The notes under the pieces were generated by a model. The model ran no database searches, was not told where the DNA came from, and saw only the letters and a list, made by a program, of their open reading frames with translations. A stretch of 23,625 nt of DNA. Origin: Pseudomonadota bacterium (GTDB lineage Bacteria > Desulfobacterota > Desulfovibrionia > Desulfovibrionales > Desulfovibrionaceae). The stretch spans positions 1-23,625 of the forward strand of contig JAHJKV010000371.1 of assembly GCA_018822065.1 (NCBI GenBank). Reading direction: 5' to 3'. The translations under genes and the position numbers were made by a program. Below, one piece after another: positions 1-6,345 of this stretch; position 1 is the first letter of the stretch; every line of letters begins with the position of its first letter.

Positions 1-147
1 CACTTGCTGAGTGAGGATAGAGACTTCTTTCCCTACCTCTCCTGAGAAGCAGGACAGGGATTGCGGCGACACTGCGGCAACCTCCTCTCCGCCTGTTGTT
101 TCTGAAGAAAAAGATCGCTTGTTTCAGGCTGTCCGCAGCCCCCCTCA

Positions 148-272
148 TTCGTGCGCTCTGGGATCGGAGCTGGCTAGGCGCAAGAAAAGCTCAAGCCCGA
201 AGCGTATTCCGATACGTGAGGGTTTGAACTTTTCGCCGCAACGACGCCAGCGCCGATCCCAGAGCGCACGAA
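148..272. repeat. 125-nt long imperfect palindrome
   Basis: The outer arms 148-167 and 253-272 are perfect 20-bp inverted complements (TTCGTGCGCTCTGGGATCGG and its complement). Moving inward, GCTGGC 169-174 pairs with GCCAGC 246-251, GAAAAG 184-189 with CTTTTC 229-234, CAAGCCC 192-198 with GGGTTTG 220-226 (one G-U pair), and CGTAT 203-207 with ATACG 212-216, closing on a TCCG tetraloop at 208-211. Five nested helices on one axis, with a wobble pair in one of them, suggest a folded RNA or a conserved cruciform repeat. The 20-bp outer arm would also make a very stable DNA hairpin. No family is recognised with certainty. Confidence 0.85.
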
Positions 273-359
273 GATGCGCAGACTTGCCGGTTATTCCGGC
301 TGTCCCCGGCTCTGGTTCTACGGCCTAGAGGACTGCGTCTGCGCTTTGTGTTTCTTCGG

Positions 360-375
360 GGCGACTCGATTCGCC
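360..375. repeat. short hairpin repeat, copy 1
   Basis: GGCGA 360-364 and TCGCC 371-375 pair around the loop CTCGAT. The same 16-mer with one loop change recurs at 664-679. Flanking similarity covers about 20 nt (GGGGCGACTC, then ATTCGCCA). Confidence 0.6.
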
Positions 376-440
376 AGATTTTTCTGTCCGGGCTTTTATT
401 TTTTTACACCCTCCGCTAGGGTTCCCGGCCGGTATTCTCA

Positions 441-457
441 GGGAGACTTGCTCTCCC
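441..457. other. small stem-loop
   Basis: GGGAGA 441-446 pairs perfectly with TCTCCC 452-457 around a five-base loop. No U-run follows on either strand, so it is not a standard terminator. Function unknown. Confidence 0.5.
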
Positions 458-475
458 ACAATCAATATATAAGCA

Positions 476-505
476 CTCAAATGCTGCGGTCAAGCAGGAT
501 TTGAG
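476..505. other. two-part stem-loop
   Basis: CTCAAAT 476-482 pairs with ATTTGAG 499-505. After a single G-G mismatch, CTGC 484-487 pairs with GCAG 494-497, leaving the loop GGTCAA. The sequence on either side is AT-rich (TATATAAG just upstream). It could be a small structured RNA or an operator; no gene follows it. Confidence 0.5.
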
Positions 506-663
506 CATGAAAATGGAAAATATGAAGGTATTTTTTGGAATATTGACAAAGAAAAAGTGCGCATTGCCGGTCAATACGGCTTGTTCCCCGGTACCCCTTC
601 GGACTTGAACCGATGGCGGCCTGCGGAAATCATGATTCGCGCACAGTGCTCTTTCTGGGCTGG

Positions 664-679
664 GGCGACTCAATTCGCC
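664..679. repeat. short hairpin repeat, copy 2
   Basis: GGCGA 664-668 and TCGCC 675-679 pair around the loop CTCAAT. The stem is identical to the copy at 360-375 and the loop differs by one base. Confidence 0.6.
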
Positions 680-910
680 ACGAGTTTGGAAAAAAGTCGG
701 TTTCTATTTCCCCCTACCCTCCGTCAGAGGTTGATGCCAGTCGCCCGGAATCATCCGTTTCGACCAGTCCAGGCGGGATACCAATACAGTTCCAACTTAC
801 GCCCTCCCAAACATGGTGTCCAGAAAAAGACGACCAGAACGCAAGGTAAAATAACTGCTCGGGGCAGGGGGGGCAGACGCCGGGCGTTACCGGGCTGCAA
901 TCAAAGCCGA

Positions 911-944
911 AAGCCCGCTCGCACCTTGAAGCGCAAGCGGGTTT
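911..944 (-). terminator. probable terminator of the 74-aa gene
   Basis: AAGCCCGCT 911-919 pairs with AGCGGGTTT 936-944 (one G-U pair), with a partly paired interior. It lies 25 nt past the stop codon of the minus-strand gene ending at 969. On the minus strand the RNA after the stem is only moderately U-rich, so efficiency is uncertain. Confidence 0.5.
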
Positions 945-968
945 GACTCTGTAGGGGGAGATGAGGAA

Positions 969-1193
969 CTACTCGTCGCCGAAGGGGTCGGCGATGAGAG
1001 CGGCCACCCGGTCGGCATCCAGGGAATGGGCTTCGCCCAGCTTGGAAAAATCGATGTTCATGCCCTGCATCGGGTCTGCGCGGGCGGCTTCCCTGTTCGA
1101 TTCCGCTACCTGGGTCTCGGCCTTGTTCCTGGCTACCCGATTTTCCGGAGTCAGGATATTCAACGCCTGCTGTTCAAAACTTCCGATCTTCAT
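969..1193 (-). CDS. small protein of unknown function (74 aa)
   Basis: The reading frame opens with MKIGSFEQQALNILTPENR and ends LDADRVAALIADPFGDE. The ATG at 1193 is chosen because AAGGAGG sits seven bases upstream; a longer frame exists but would begin inside the promoter. The protein is hydrophilic and polar, with no signal peptide or membrane segment. The middle (about residues 20-45) is probably disordered and the last 20 residues probably helical. I do not recognise a family. The C-terminal pattern is loosely like the helix of small flagellar regulators, but the similarity is too weak for a name. A sigma-54-like promoter (1224-1241) precedes it and a hairpin follows it, so it looks like a monocistronic regulated gene. 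Confidence 0.65.
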   Translation of the reverse strand: MKIGSFEQQALNILTPENRVARNKAETQVAESNREAARADPMQGMNIDFSKLGEAHSLDADRVAALIADPFGDE

Positions 1194-1223
1194 TGCAGTC
1201 CTCCTTGGGAATACCCCTGACAA

Positions 1224-1241
1224 AGCAAAGACCGTGCCCAA
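1224..1241 (-). promoter_or_regulatory. sigma-54-type -24/-12 promoter
   Basis: On the minus strand the sequence reads TTGGGCACGGTCTTTGCT. It has GG (1238-1237), ten bases, then GC (1226-1225), and matches YTGGCACGRNNNTTGCW at all defined bases except one. A start point about 12 nt after the GC would fall near 1213, giving a leader of about 20 nt that contains the AAGGAGG ribosome site of the gene starting at 1193. The geometry is right for an RpoN promoter. No activator binding site was identified. Confidence 0.6.
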
Positions 1242-1271
1242 GAAGAAATGTCATGAAATCACTTTGTTATG

Positions 1272-1297
1272 AAAAAACTGCCCGGCAAGAACTGCCG
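1272..1297 (-). terminator. weak terminator after the DUF2784 gene
   Basis: On the minus strand CGGCA and TGCCG (1297-1293 with 1287-1283) form a 5-bp stem just past the stop at 1299, followed by GGCAG and a run of six T. The stem is short and separated from the T-run by five bases, so termination may be partial. Confidence 0.4.
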
Positions 1298-1298
1298 T

Positions 1299-1700
1299 CT
1301 AGGGCCGGTCCGGACCCTGCCAGCGCACCGGGAACAGCCAGAGGGTGAGGAGCATGGCCGCAAAAAACAGGACATAGAGGAGGGTGAACACCTCGGGGGG
1401 GAGGTCGAAATAGAAGAACTGCCGGGCCCAATGGTGCATGAAGGAACCGTGGTAGGCTCGACCGGTCCCGGCCAGATGACGCAGGGAGGTTTCCCAGCGA
1501 GTCAGGGGGCAGACCACCCCGCCCAGAGACTCGGCCACGACCACGGCCATGGCCAGCAGGTGGAAGCCCCGGAACCAGCGGTTGCGGACAAAGCCCATAC
1601 CCAGGGCCGCGCCGACCCATATTGCCACCAGACCGAGGAGATTGAAGGCCGCAAACAGCACATGCACGACCAGGATCAGGTCAGCCAGCAGCACATACAT
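1299..1700 (-). CDS. DUF2784 family inner-membrane protein
   Basis: A 133-residue protein with about four hydrophobic helices: an N-terminal segment (VLLADLILVVHVLFAAFNLL), a second near GFHLLAMAVVVAESLGGVVCPL, and a C-terminal pair around VFTLLYVLFFAAMLLTLWLF. The central CPLTRWETSLR motif, followed by a HGSFMHHW stretch, is the hallmark of DUF2784. The biochemical role of that family is not established. The ATG at 1700 is preferred over the GTG at 1703 because GGAGG abuts the GTG but is properly spaced from the ATG. The gene lies 42 nt after the alpha/beta hydrolase and is probably cotranscribed with it. Confidence 0.85.
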   Translation of the reverse strand: MYVLLADLILVVHVLFAAFNLLGLVAIWVGAALGMGFVRNRWFRGFHLLAMAVVVAESLGGVVCPLTRWETSLRHLAGTGRAYHGSFMHHWARQFFYFDLPPEVFTLLYVLFFAAMLLTLWLFPVRWQGPDRP

Positions 1701-1742
1701 CACCCCTCCAGTCTCGGTTCCGTCATTATTATCGAAAAGTTA

Positions 1743-2561
1743 TCAATCAGCCTTCAATGCTTGTGTAAAGAAGATGTCAAGACCGTTGACATAGGCCTCA
1801 CCCGTCAGCAGGAAACCGGAGTTGTGGTCGCCGGTCAACTCCAAGAACGCCTTGGGTTCGGAGGCGCGGTCAAAGAGGGTTCGGCCCAGGGCATAGGGCA
1901 CGATATCGTCGGCTGGGCTGTGGGCTATGAGCACCGGGCAGCGCACCTTGGGCAGTCGGGCGAGGGTGTCATAGCTAAAGCGCGAGAGCAGACGCACGGG
2001 CAGGTAGGGATAGAGGCGCGCGCCCATGTCCGGCACGGAGGTGAAGGTGGATTCGAGGACTAGGGCAGCCGGGGCGTTTTCCACGGCCAGACGGGCGGCC
2101 ACGGCCCCGCCCAGAGAGCGGCCCAAGAGCACGATGCGCTCTGGAGGGGTCCCCTGGGCCAGGAGCCAGTCCCAGGCGGCCTGACCATCCGCGTAGGTCC
2201 CCTGCTCCGAGGGGGTGCCGGTGCTCCGGCCATAGCCCCGATAGTCGAAGAGGAGCGTGTTCATGCCCAGCCGGTGCAAGAGGACCAGGGTGTCGAGCCG
2301 GTGGGAGATGTTGCCGCCGTTGCCGTGGCAGAAGAGGACCGTGCCACGAGGGTGCTGTGCCGGGACGTACCAGGCGTGGACGGTCTCAGGGCCGCTCGGG
2401 AGCTGGACCTCTTCATAAGCCAGCCCGACGTTCGAGGGGTCGGCCTCCAGGACGCTGTAGGGAAGATAGACCATCCGGGATTGGAACAGGAAGAGGAACA
2501 GGCAGATGCCCGTATAGATCAGGCTCAGGGCCAGCAACAGGATTTTGAGGGTCAAGAGCAT
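1743..2561 (-). CDS. membrane-anchored alpha/beta hydrolase
   Basis: A 272-residue serine hydrolase of the Bem46/ABHD13-like type. Residues 1-27 form an N-terminal hydrophobic anchor, so the catalytic domain probably sits on the periplasmic face. The oxyanion loop is HGNGGN (79-84), the nucleophile elbow is GRSLGG with Ser149, the acid is Asp218 or Asp219 in SPADDIVP, and the base is His246 in GDHNSG. A complete triad implies an active esterase, lipase or peptidase; the substrate cannot be read from sequence. The ATG at 2561 comes one base after the stop of the U32-like gene, with GGAAAG upstream, so the two are translated from one message. The frame extends upstream to 2783, but that part overlaps the neighbour and is not coding. 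Confidence 0.85.
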   Translation of the reverse strand: MLLTLKILLLALSLIYTGICLFLFLFQSRMVYLPYSVLEADPSNVGLAYEEVQLPSGPETVHAWYVPAQHPRGTVLFCHGNGGNISHRLDTLVLLHRLGMNTLLFDYRGYGRSTGTPSEQGTYADGQAAWDWLLAQGTPPERIVLLGRSLGGAVAARLAVENAPAALVLESTFTSVPDMGARLYPYLPVRLLSRFSYDTLARLPKVRCPVLIAHSPADDIVPYALGRTLFDRASEPKAFLELTGDHNSGFLLTGEAYVNGLDIFFTQALKAD

Positions 2562-2562
2562 C

Positions 2563-3627
2563 TCACTTTCCTGCCTGGTACGTCGGGAGCCGGAACTCCT
2601 TGGTGTGCACATGGCTGCCAAGATCGCGGCAGATGGGGCAGGTGGAGCAATCGCCGTGGCAGCCCGTGACCCGGTCGTGGAAATCGGGCGGCAATTCATG
2701 GTTGGGGATATCCCAGCGGTCTTCGAACTCGCCCAGAGTGTCCATGATGGAGAGCAGGTTGCCGGTGTAGGCCCCCTGGGCATAGGCGGTCACGGCCCGT
2801 TCCAGATAGACCCGCCCTCCCCGCTCGCGGCCGCAGACCTTGAGCCCGTCCACCAGGGAGGTGAAGCGGTGGCCATCTTCGGGGCGAATGAAGGGAGAGG
2901 AGAACAGCCGCCAGGGTTCGTCCTGCAGGGTAGCCAGGCAGCCCAGTTCCCGGTTCATGGCAAAGGTGCGGTCGCTGCAACCGGGCATGCGGACCAGGGC
3001 CAGATGCGCGTCATGGGCGGGTTTGTAGGGGCAGTGGGACAGGCAGCCCTCGTTGGCCAGGAGCAGGAGTCGCAGGCCAAGACGACGGGTGCGGATGGTT
3101 GCGGTTACCTCGGCCAGGCGCGAGGGGTCACGGTTCAGACTGCGATCGAGGACCAGCCGGGCGGGGGGGGCAAAGGCTGTCTGCTCCACAAGGCGCAGAT
3201 AGGCAAAGGCTTGGTGGGCCGAGTCGATCATGCAGTTCACGCTCGGCACGGCCTGGAGCGAGCGACAGACCTCCGGCGCGGTGCGGGACAGGGCGTTCAG
3301 GTAGTAAGCGTCAGCAAAGACGATACCGGTCAGATTTGCCTCGGTCCGAAACCGGTTTAGGATTTCCACAGTGCGAAACAGGTGGGCCTGGTCAAAATAG
3401 CGCTCCGGGTCCTGAATGCGGGCATTGACGAGCAGGTAGCGGTCCACGCCGGGAAGTTCCCCAAGAGCGGCGATGATAGCACCGGCCTCGTGGGGTTCCA
3501 TGACATTTCGGGCATCCGCCACCTGGGGGGAGTGCAGGCTGAAATGGACCGACCCCAGTTGGTCGCCCAGAGTCCTCAGGAACCGGGCATAGTCGGGGTC
3601 GGGAATGAATGGTACGTCCAGTCGCAT
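2563..3627 (-). CDS. Cys-rich U32/UbiU-UbiV-like protein
   Basis: A 354-residue soluble protein. Its general look (FIPDPDYARFL start, alternating beta/alpha pattern, VNEGCL-type motif NEGCLSHCP at 192-200 followed by His205) resembles the peptidase U32 superfamily. Members such as UbiU and UbiV bind a 4Fe-4S cluster and act in O2-independent hydroxylation. Cys195, Cys199, Cys217 and Cys230 could bind metal. A second cluster lies at the C-terminus, CHGDCSTCPIC (Cys323, 327, 330, 333), an arrangement typical of an added Fe-S or zinc site. The exact reaction is unknown. The ATG at 3627 has GGAGG five bases upstream. It is the first gene of a run with the hydrolase and the DUF2784 gene. Family assignment is moderate: I infer it from local motifs only. 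Confidence 0.6.
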   Translation of the reverse strand: MRLDVPFIPDPDYARFLRTLGDQLGSVHFSLHSPQVADARNVMEPHEAGAIIAALGELPGVDRYLLVNARIQDPERYFDQAHLFRTVEILNRFRTEANLTGIVFADAYYLNALSRTAPEVCRSLQAVPSVNCMIDSAHQAFAYLRLVEQTAFAPPARLVLDRSLNRDPSRLAEVTATIRTRRLGLRLLLLANEGCLSHCPYKPAHDAHLALVRMPGCSDRTFAMNRELGCLATLQDEPWRLFSSPFIRPEDGHRFTSLVDGLKVCGRERGGRVYLERAVTAYAQGAYTGNLLSIMDTLGEFEDRWDIPNHELPPDFHDRVTGCHGDCSTCPICRDLGSHVHTKEFRLPTYQAGK

Positions 3628-3782
3628 GGAAACCTCCGGGAAGAGCATACGGGAATTACCCTCTATTCGCCATCCCGACAAAAGAGGTCGAGGAAGACAC
3701 ACACGCTCTCAAGTATTTGGCCGGACAACCGATGAGAGGATAGGTCCAGGGCTATCCATGCCCGGATCAAAGGGGAGAACTG

Positions 3783-4169
3783 ATGGCTCAAGTAATCGCG
3801 CTTGACGAATTCCGACGCGCCAGAGAGCGGCGAATGCACGACCTCTCGCCGCCAGAAAAGCCGGAATTCAAGGCTGGCGACGTCTGGGGACGAGACTATA
3901 CGGAAATCGAGGCCGTTGTTTACGGTATTCTGACTGCAAGGCAGGCGCTTAGGTATTACACAAAGTATGACGATGAATTAGAGAGTCTGTTCCTGGAAGT
4001 ACTGGAAGCTGCCTATGAAATTGAAGAAACTGGCATTGATAGGCTTCGGGATGCCATCGCGCCCCTCAAGGATTATATTCTGGAGGAGCTCACGGAGCAG
4101 AACATGAAGCACATGAAGACCGCGCTGATCATCCTGGACTTGATTGAGAAGTCTCCCACGTACAAGTGA
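3783..4169 (+). CDS. hypothetical protein (128 aa)
   Basis: A soluble, acidic and mostly helical protein beginning MAQVIALDEFRRARERR, a basic N-terminal helix, followed by charged helices to residue 128. It has no membrane segment, no cysteine and no recognisable motif. The ATG at 3783 is preceded by GGGGAGA at good spacing. It is transcribed away from the U32-like gene. A small stem-loop (GGATAG 3738-3743 with CTATCC 3752-3757) lies in its leader, and a strong terminator follows at 4218. Composition and ribosome site support a real gene; function is unknown. Confidence 0.7.
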   Translation: MAQVIALDEFRRARERRMHDLSPPEKPEFKAGDVWGRDYTEIEAVVYGILTARQALRYYTKYDDELESLFLEVLEAAYEIEETGIDRLRDAIAPLKDYILEELTEQNMKHMKTALIILDLIEKSPTYK

Positions 4170-4181
4170 GGAAAAATTTGT

Positions 4182-4240
4182 GGCGTCCAAGGACGCCTTG
4201 GCCAGTCCCATCTGATTGCCCCGCCCCTGGCGGGGCTTTT
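4182..4240 (+). terminator. tandem hairpins and Rho-independent terminator
   Basis: A first perfect hairpin, GGCGTCC 4182-4188 with GGACGCC 4191-4197, is followed by GCCCCGCC 4218-4225 pairing with GGCGGGGC 4229-4236 around a three-base loop and a run of five T. The second is a classic plus-strand terminator for the gene ending at 4169. The role of the first hairpin is not clear. Confidence 0.85.
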
Positions 4241-4241
4241 T

Positions 4242-4766
4242 CTAGGGGAGCGGGCGGAAGGAGTCGAGCATGATTTCGACAGCGGGGGCCACCTCTTCCC
4301 AGCCTGAGGCCGGGGCGACCACGCGCAAAACCAGCACCCGACCCTCGCCGAAAAGACCGAGCCAGACCGAGCGGTGCTTTCCCGACTCGGCCTGAACATT
4401 GAAATCGATTCGAATACGTTGATAACCATCCTGTGTTGTTGCTGATTCCTCAATCAACTCAAATCCTTTCGTCATCGACCGAACCATCCGCCCTGTTCTG
4501 GCGAGCCGCTCAGGCAGGCCCTCATCGCGAGGGTCCTCGCCTTGCACCACCTGGGCGCGGCACATGACCACCGAAGCCGGAGGCGTAGCAATTTCCACAG
4601 CCGACCCCAAACGTTCTTCCAGGTTCCATGGTTGAGGATAATATAATGTGAACCTGCTCTCATCACTGGCAAACACAACGAACCCCTTCGAGGGTTTCGA
4701 AGGGCTTGGATCGCAGGACACCAGGACAAACACAACCGTCAACAGCAATCCTGACATTCGCAACAT
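4242..4766 (-). CDS. lipoprotein with DcrB/PsbP-like domain
   Basis: A 174-residue protein with a lipoprotein signal peptide: MLRMSGLLLT, a hydrophobic core, then LVSC with the lipidated Cys18. After a Ser/Pro-rich linker (19-27), residues 30-174 show FTLYYPQPWNLEER, a central basic stretch, and a C-terminal AVEIMLDSFRPL helix. This order of YP-x-W followed by a final ML-x-SF is typical of the DcrB/PsbP-like (DUF1795) fold. Such proteins are envelope proteins of mostly unknown role. The ATG at 4766 (AAGG upstream) gives a clean signal peptide; the longer frame from 4859 would bury it. It is divergent from the lipoprotein at 4858, with 91 nt between them for both promoters. Confidence 0.7.
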   Translation of the reverse strand: MLRMSGLLLTVVFVLVSCDPSPSKPSKGFVVFASDESRFTLYYPQPWNLEERLGSAVEIATPPASVVMCRAQVVQGEDPRDEGLPERLARTGRMVRSMTKGFELIEESATTQDGYQRIRIDFNVQAESGKHRSVWLGLFGEGRVLVLRVVAPASGWEEVAPAVEIMLDSFRPLP

Positions 4767-4857
4767 ACGCACCTTGGGCACTTGCGTGACCTCCCGGCTC
4801 TCGCCTTTAGCGTCATTTTCCTCTATCTTTGGTACCACCCTGACCAAGGAGTCGGCC

Positions 4858-5343
4858 ATGAAAAAAAAACACTTTCTGCGTGCCCTGGTCCTTGTGGGCC
4901 TTGTTTCCCTGCTCTTCTCCGCCTGTTGCGGAACGGGCCGCTATACGCCCAAGCCAGACGAAATAGTACCGGACACGGTCGAGTTCATCGACTCCTTCCT
5001 CTTTGACCGCTCCCTTTCCAAAGCCATGGGCGTGGCCCATGACCCGGTGACCGTGACCTTCCCGGCCCTGATCACCCTGAACTCCATCCCGGAGCGGCTC
5101 GACAAGTGGTTTTCAAAGATCGACGAATTCGGAGGAACAGTCGAGGCCCTGCCTGAACCCGTGCCCGGCCAGCGAGGAATCATCGACGAAATCATTTCCC
5201 TGGTCATCAGCGCCTATGAATACCTTGCCGAGACCTGCGTCTATACCCCGGCCCAGGAATACAACGCCTTGTTGTATTACAAATCCGGCTCCGGTCTTGT
5301 CACCCGTGTCGTCTTCACCCTCAAACACCCCTCCACCTCATGA
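4858..5343 (+). CDS. hypothetical lipoprotein (161 aa)
   Basis: Begins MKKKHFLRALVLVGLVSLL and continues FSACCGTG, a lipoprotein-type signal with Cys23 (or Cys24) as the likely lipid anchor. The -3 residue is Phe, slightly unusual for a lipobox. The mature part is about 138 residues of mixed alpha/beta character with no recognised domain. The ATG at 4858 has AAGGAG upstream; the reading frame extends further 5' into the divergent promoter region and is not coding there. The stop codon overlaps the start of the thioesterase gene as ATGA (5340-5343), implying translational coupling. Confidence 0.75.
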   Translation: MKKKHFLRALVLVGLVSLLFSACCGTGRYTPKPDEIVPDTVEFIDSFLFDRSLSKAMGVAHDPVTVTFPALITLNSIPERLDKWFSKIDEFGGTVEALPEPVPGQRGIIDEIISLVISAYEYLAETCVYTPAQEYNALLYYKSGSGLVTRVVFTLKHPSTS

Positions 5344-5750
5344 ACTACCTGCAAGCTCTTGCCCTGCCTGGGCAGACGGTCAATCCGCTGTTTCAGATGC
5401 TCGGCATTCAGATCGAAAGCATAACCGCTGAGCGCGCCATCCTGCGTCTCCCCTTCCAGGAGGGGTTCATCCAGGGGGCAGGCGTCATCGCAGGCGGGAT
5501 CATCGCCACCCTGCTGGACGAGGCCATGGCCCATGTCGCCATTGCCAACCTTCAGGAACAGGAGGGTAAACATACAGCAACCATCGATTTTTCCATCAAG
5601 TATTTTTCAGCCGCCCGGCGTGATCAGGAATTGATCGCCAGCGCCTGGATAGCCAAAAAGGGCAAGCGGATCTGTTTTCTCGAAAGTGAAATTATGGCAA
5701 CGACGCATGTCATCGCCAAAGCAACCGCATCCTTTCTTATCAGCAGCTAA
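5340..5750 (+). CDS. PaaI-family hotdog thioesterase
   Basis: A 136-residue single hotdog domain. The central helix motif GAGVIAGGIIATLLDEAMA (46-64) matches the PaaI/YbgC-like HGG-(x)n-LLDEA pattern, with Ala replacing the usual His of HGG and with Asp60 and Glu61 in the catalytic region. The C-terminal half gives the five-strand sheet (TIDFSIKYFSAAR, ELIASAWIAKKGKRI, FLESEIMATT). Family members hydrolyse acyl-CoA thioesters, often aromatic ones, as tetramers. It overlaps the upstream lipoprotein gene by four bases. A PaaK-like ligase lies about 11 kb away, but no direct link is shown. Confidence 0.85.
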   Translation: MNYLQALALPGQTVNPLFQMLGIQIESITAERAILRLPFQEGFIQGAGVIAGGIIATLLDEAMAHVAIANLQEQEGKHTATIDFSIKYFSAARRDQELIASAWIAKKGKRICFLESEIMATTHVIAKATASFLISS

Positions 5751-5772
5751 GCACTAAGCCCAAAAAGGGATT

Positions 5773-5795
5773 CCAAAGGGGCAAGGCCCCTTTGG
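5773..5795. repeat. intergenic hairpin repeat
   Basis: CCAAAGGGGC 5773-5782 pairs perfectly with GCCCCTTTGG 5786-5795 around AAG, followed by CCGCCGGAGGC and, after a few bases, a T-run (from about 5815). This hairpin plus GGCCGCCGGAGGC tail resembles a repeat I associate with intergenic regions of Desulfovibrio-type genomes. Here it can also act as terminator for the thioesterase gene. Confidence 0.6.
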
Positions 5796-5881
5796 CCGCC
5801 GGAGGCACTCGAAAATTTTTTCGGCCCTCCCAATTGCCAATCACACTACGGACCTTACCTTCCCCTCAAAGGAGAAACTCC

Positions 5882-6334
5882 ATGTCCAACCATCCACATA
5901 TTGTCTGCTCCTCCTGCGGAGCCATCAACCGGGTCGACCTGTCCCAGGTGGCCAAGGCTGTCTGCGGCAAATGCAAGGGCGCGGTGTATCCCCCCTCCCC
6001 CCTGGAACTCACCGCTTCGGCCTTTGATCGCCACGTGTTCAAGTCCGGTGTGCCGGTGCTGGTGGACTTCTGGTCGCCGGGATGTGGCCCCTGTCAGATG
6101 ATGGGGCCGCAGTTTGCGGAAGCAGCCCAAGCGCTCTATCCCGGAGTACGGCTCTTCAAGGTCAACACCCAGGTGGAGCAGGCGTTGGCGGGTCGATTCG
6201 ACATCATGAGCGTGCCCACTCTGGCGTTGTTCCGGAATGGCAAGGAGATCGCCCGTCAGCCTGGGGCCATGGCCAAGGCCGACATCATGCGATGGGTGCA
6301 GGGACAGATTTTGCTAGCAGCACACGGAAACTGA
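5882..6334 (+). CDS. trxC: thioredoxin-2-like protein with zinc ribbon
   Basis: A 150-residue TrxC-type thioredoxin. Residues 1-35 carry a zinc-binding CxxC pair (Cys9/Cys12 and Cys28/Cys31), as in E. coli thioredoxin 2. Residues 42-145 form the thioredoxin fold with FWSPGCGPC (63-71), redox Cys68 and Cys71, and cis-Pro112 in SVPTLALF. The usual WCGPC is GCGPC here: the Trp directly before the first Cys is replaced by Gly, while Trp64 remains. AAAGGAG precedes the ATG at 5882. It reduces disulfides in the cytoplasm and is often linked to oxidative stress. The sirtuin gene starts 11 nt after its stop, so the two are probably cotranscribed. Confidence 0.85.
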   Translation: MSNHPHIVCSSCGAINRVDLSQVAKAVCGKCKGAVYPPSPLELTASAFDRHVFKSGVPVLVDFWSPGCGPCQMMGPQFAEAAQALYPGVRLFKVNTQVEQALAGRFDIMSVPTLALFRNGKEIARQPGAMAKADIMRWVQGQILLAAHGN

Positions 6335-6345
6335 GGTTGCGCAAC

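Larger units (their letters stand above)
1..968. other. gene-free stretch rich in hairpins
   Basis: No reading frame here carries a recognisable domain, a good ribosome binding site or a protein-like composition. The short frames present run straight through strong inverted repeats, which argues against coding. What is visible is a long palindrome (148-272), a hairpin present twice (360-375 and 664-679), two further stem-loops (441-457 and 476-505) and a terminator-like hairpin (911-944) serving the minus-strand gene that ends at 969. An AT-rich patch lies around 455-560. The stretch may hold structured RNA, repeat elements or degenerate sequence; I cannot tell which. Confidence 0.6.

Noticed and set aside
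11..946. Several short plus- and minus-strand frames
   Set aside because: They pass through strong palindromes, lack ribosome sites and domains, and have Arg/Ser/Pro-rich shadow-like composition.
1269..2063. Plus-strand frame of 264 codons
   Set aside because: Antisense to the DUF2784 and hydrolase genes; Gln/Gly/His-rich composition typical of shadow frames.
6082..6345. Upstream extension of the sirtuin frame
   Set aside because: It overlaps the thioredoxin gene in another phase and adds no sirtuin sequence.
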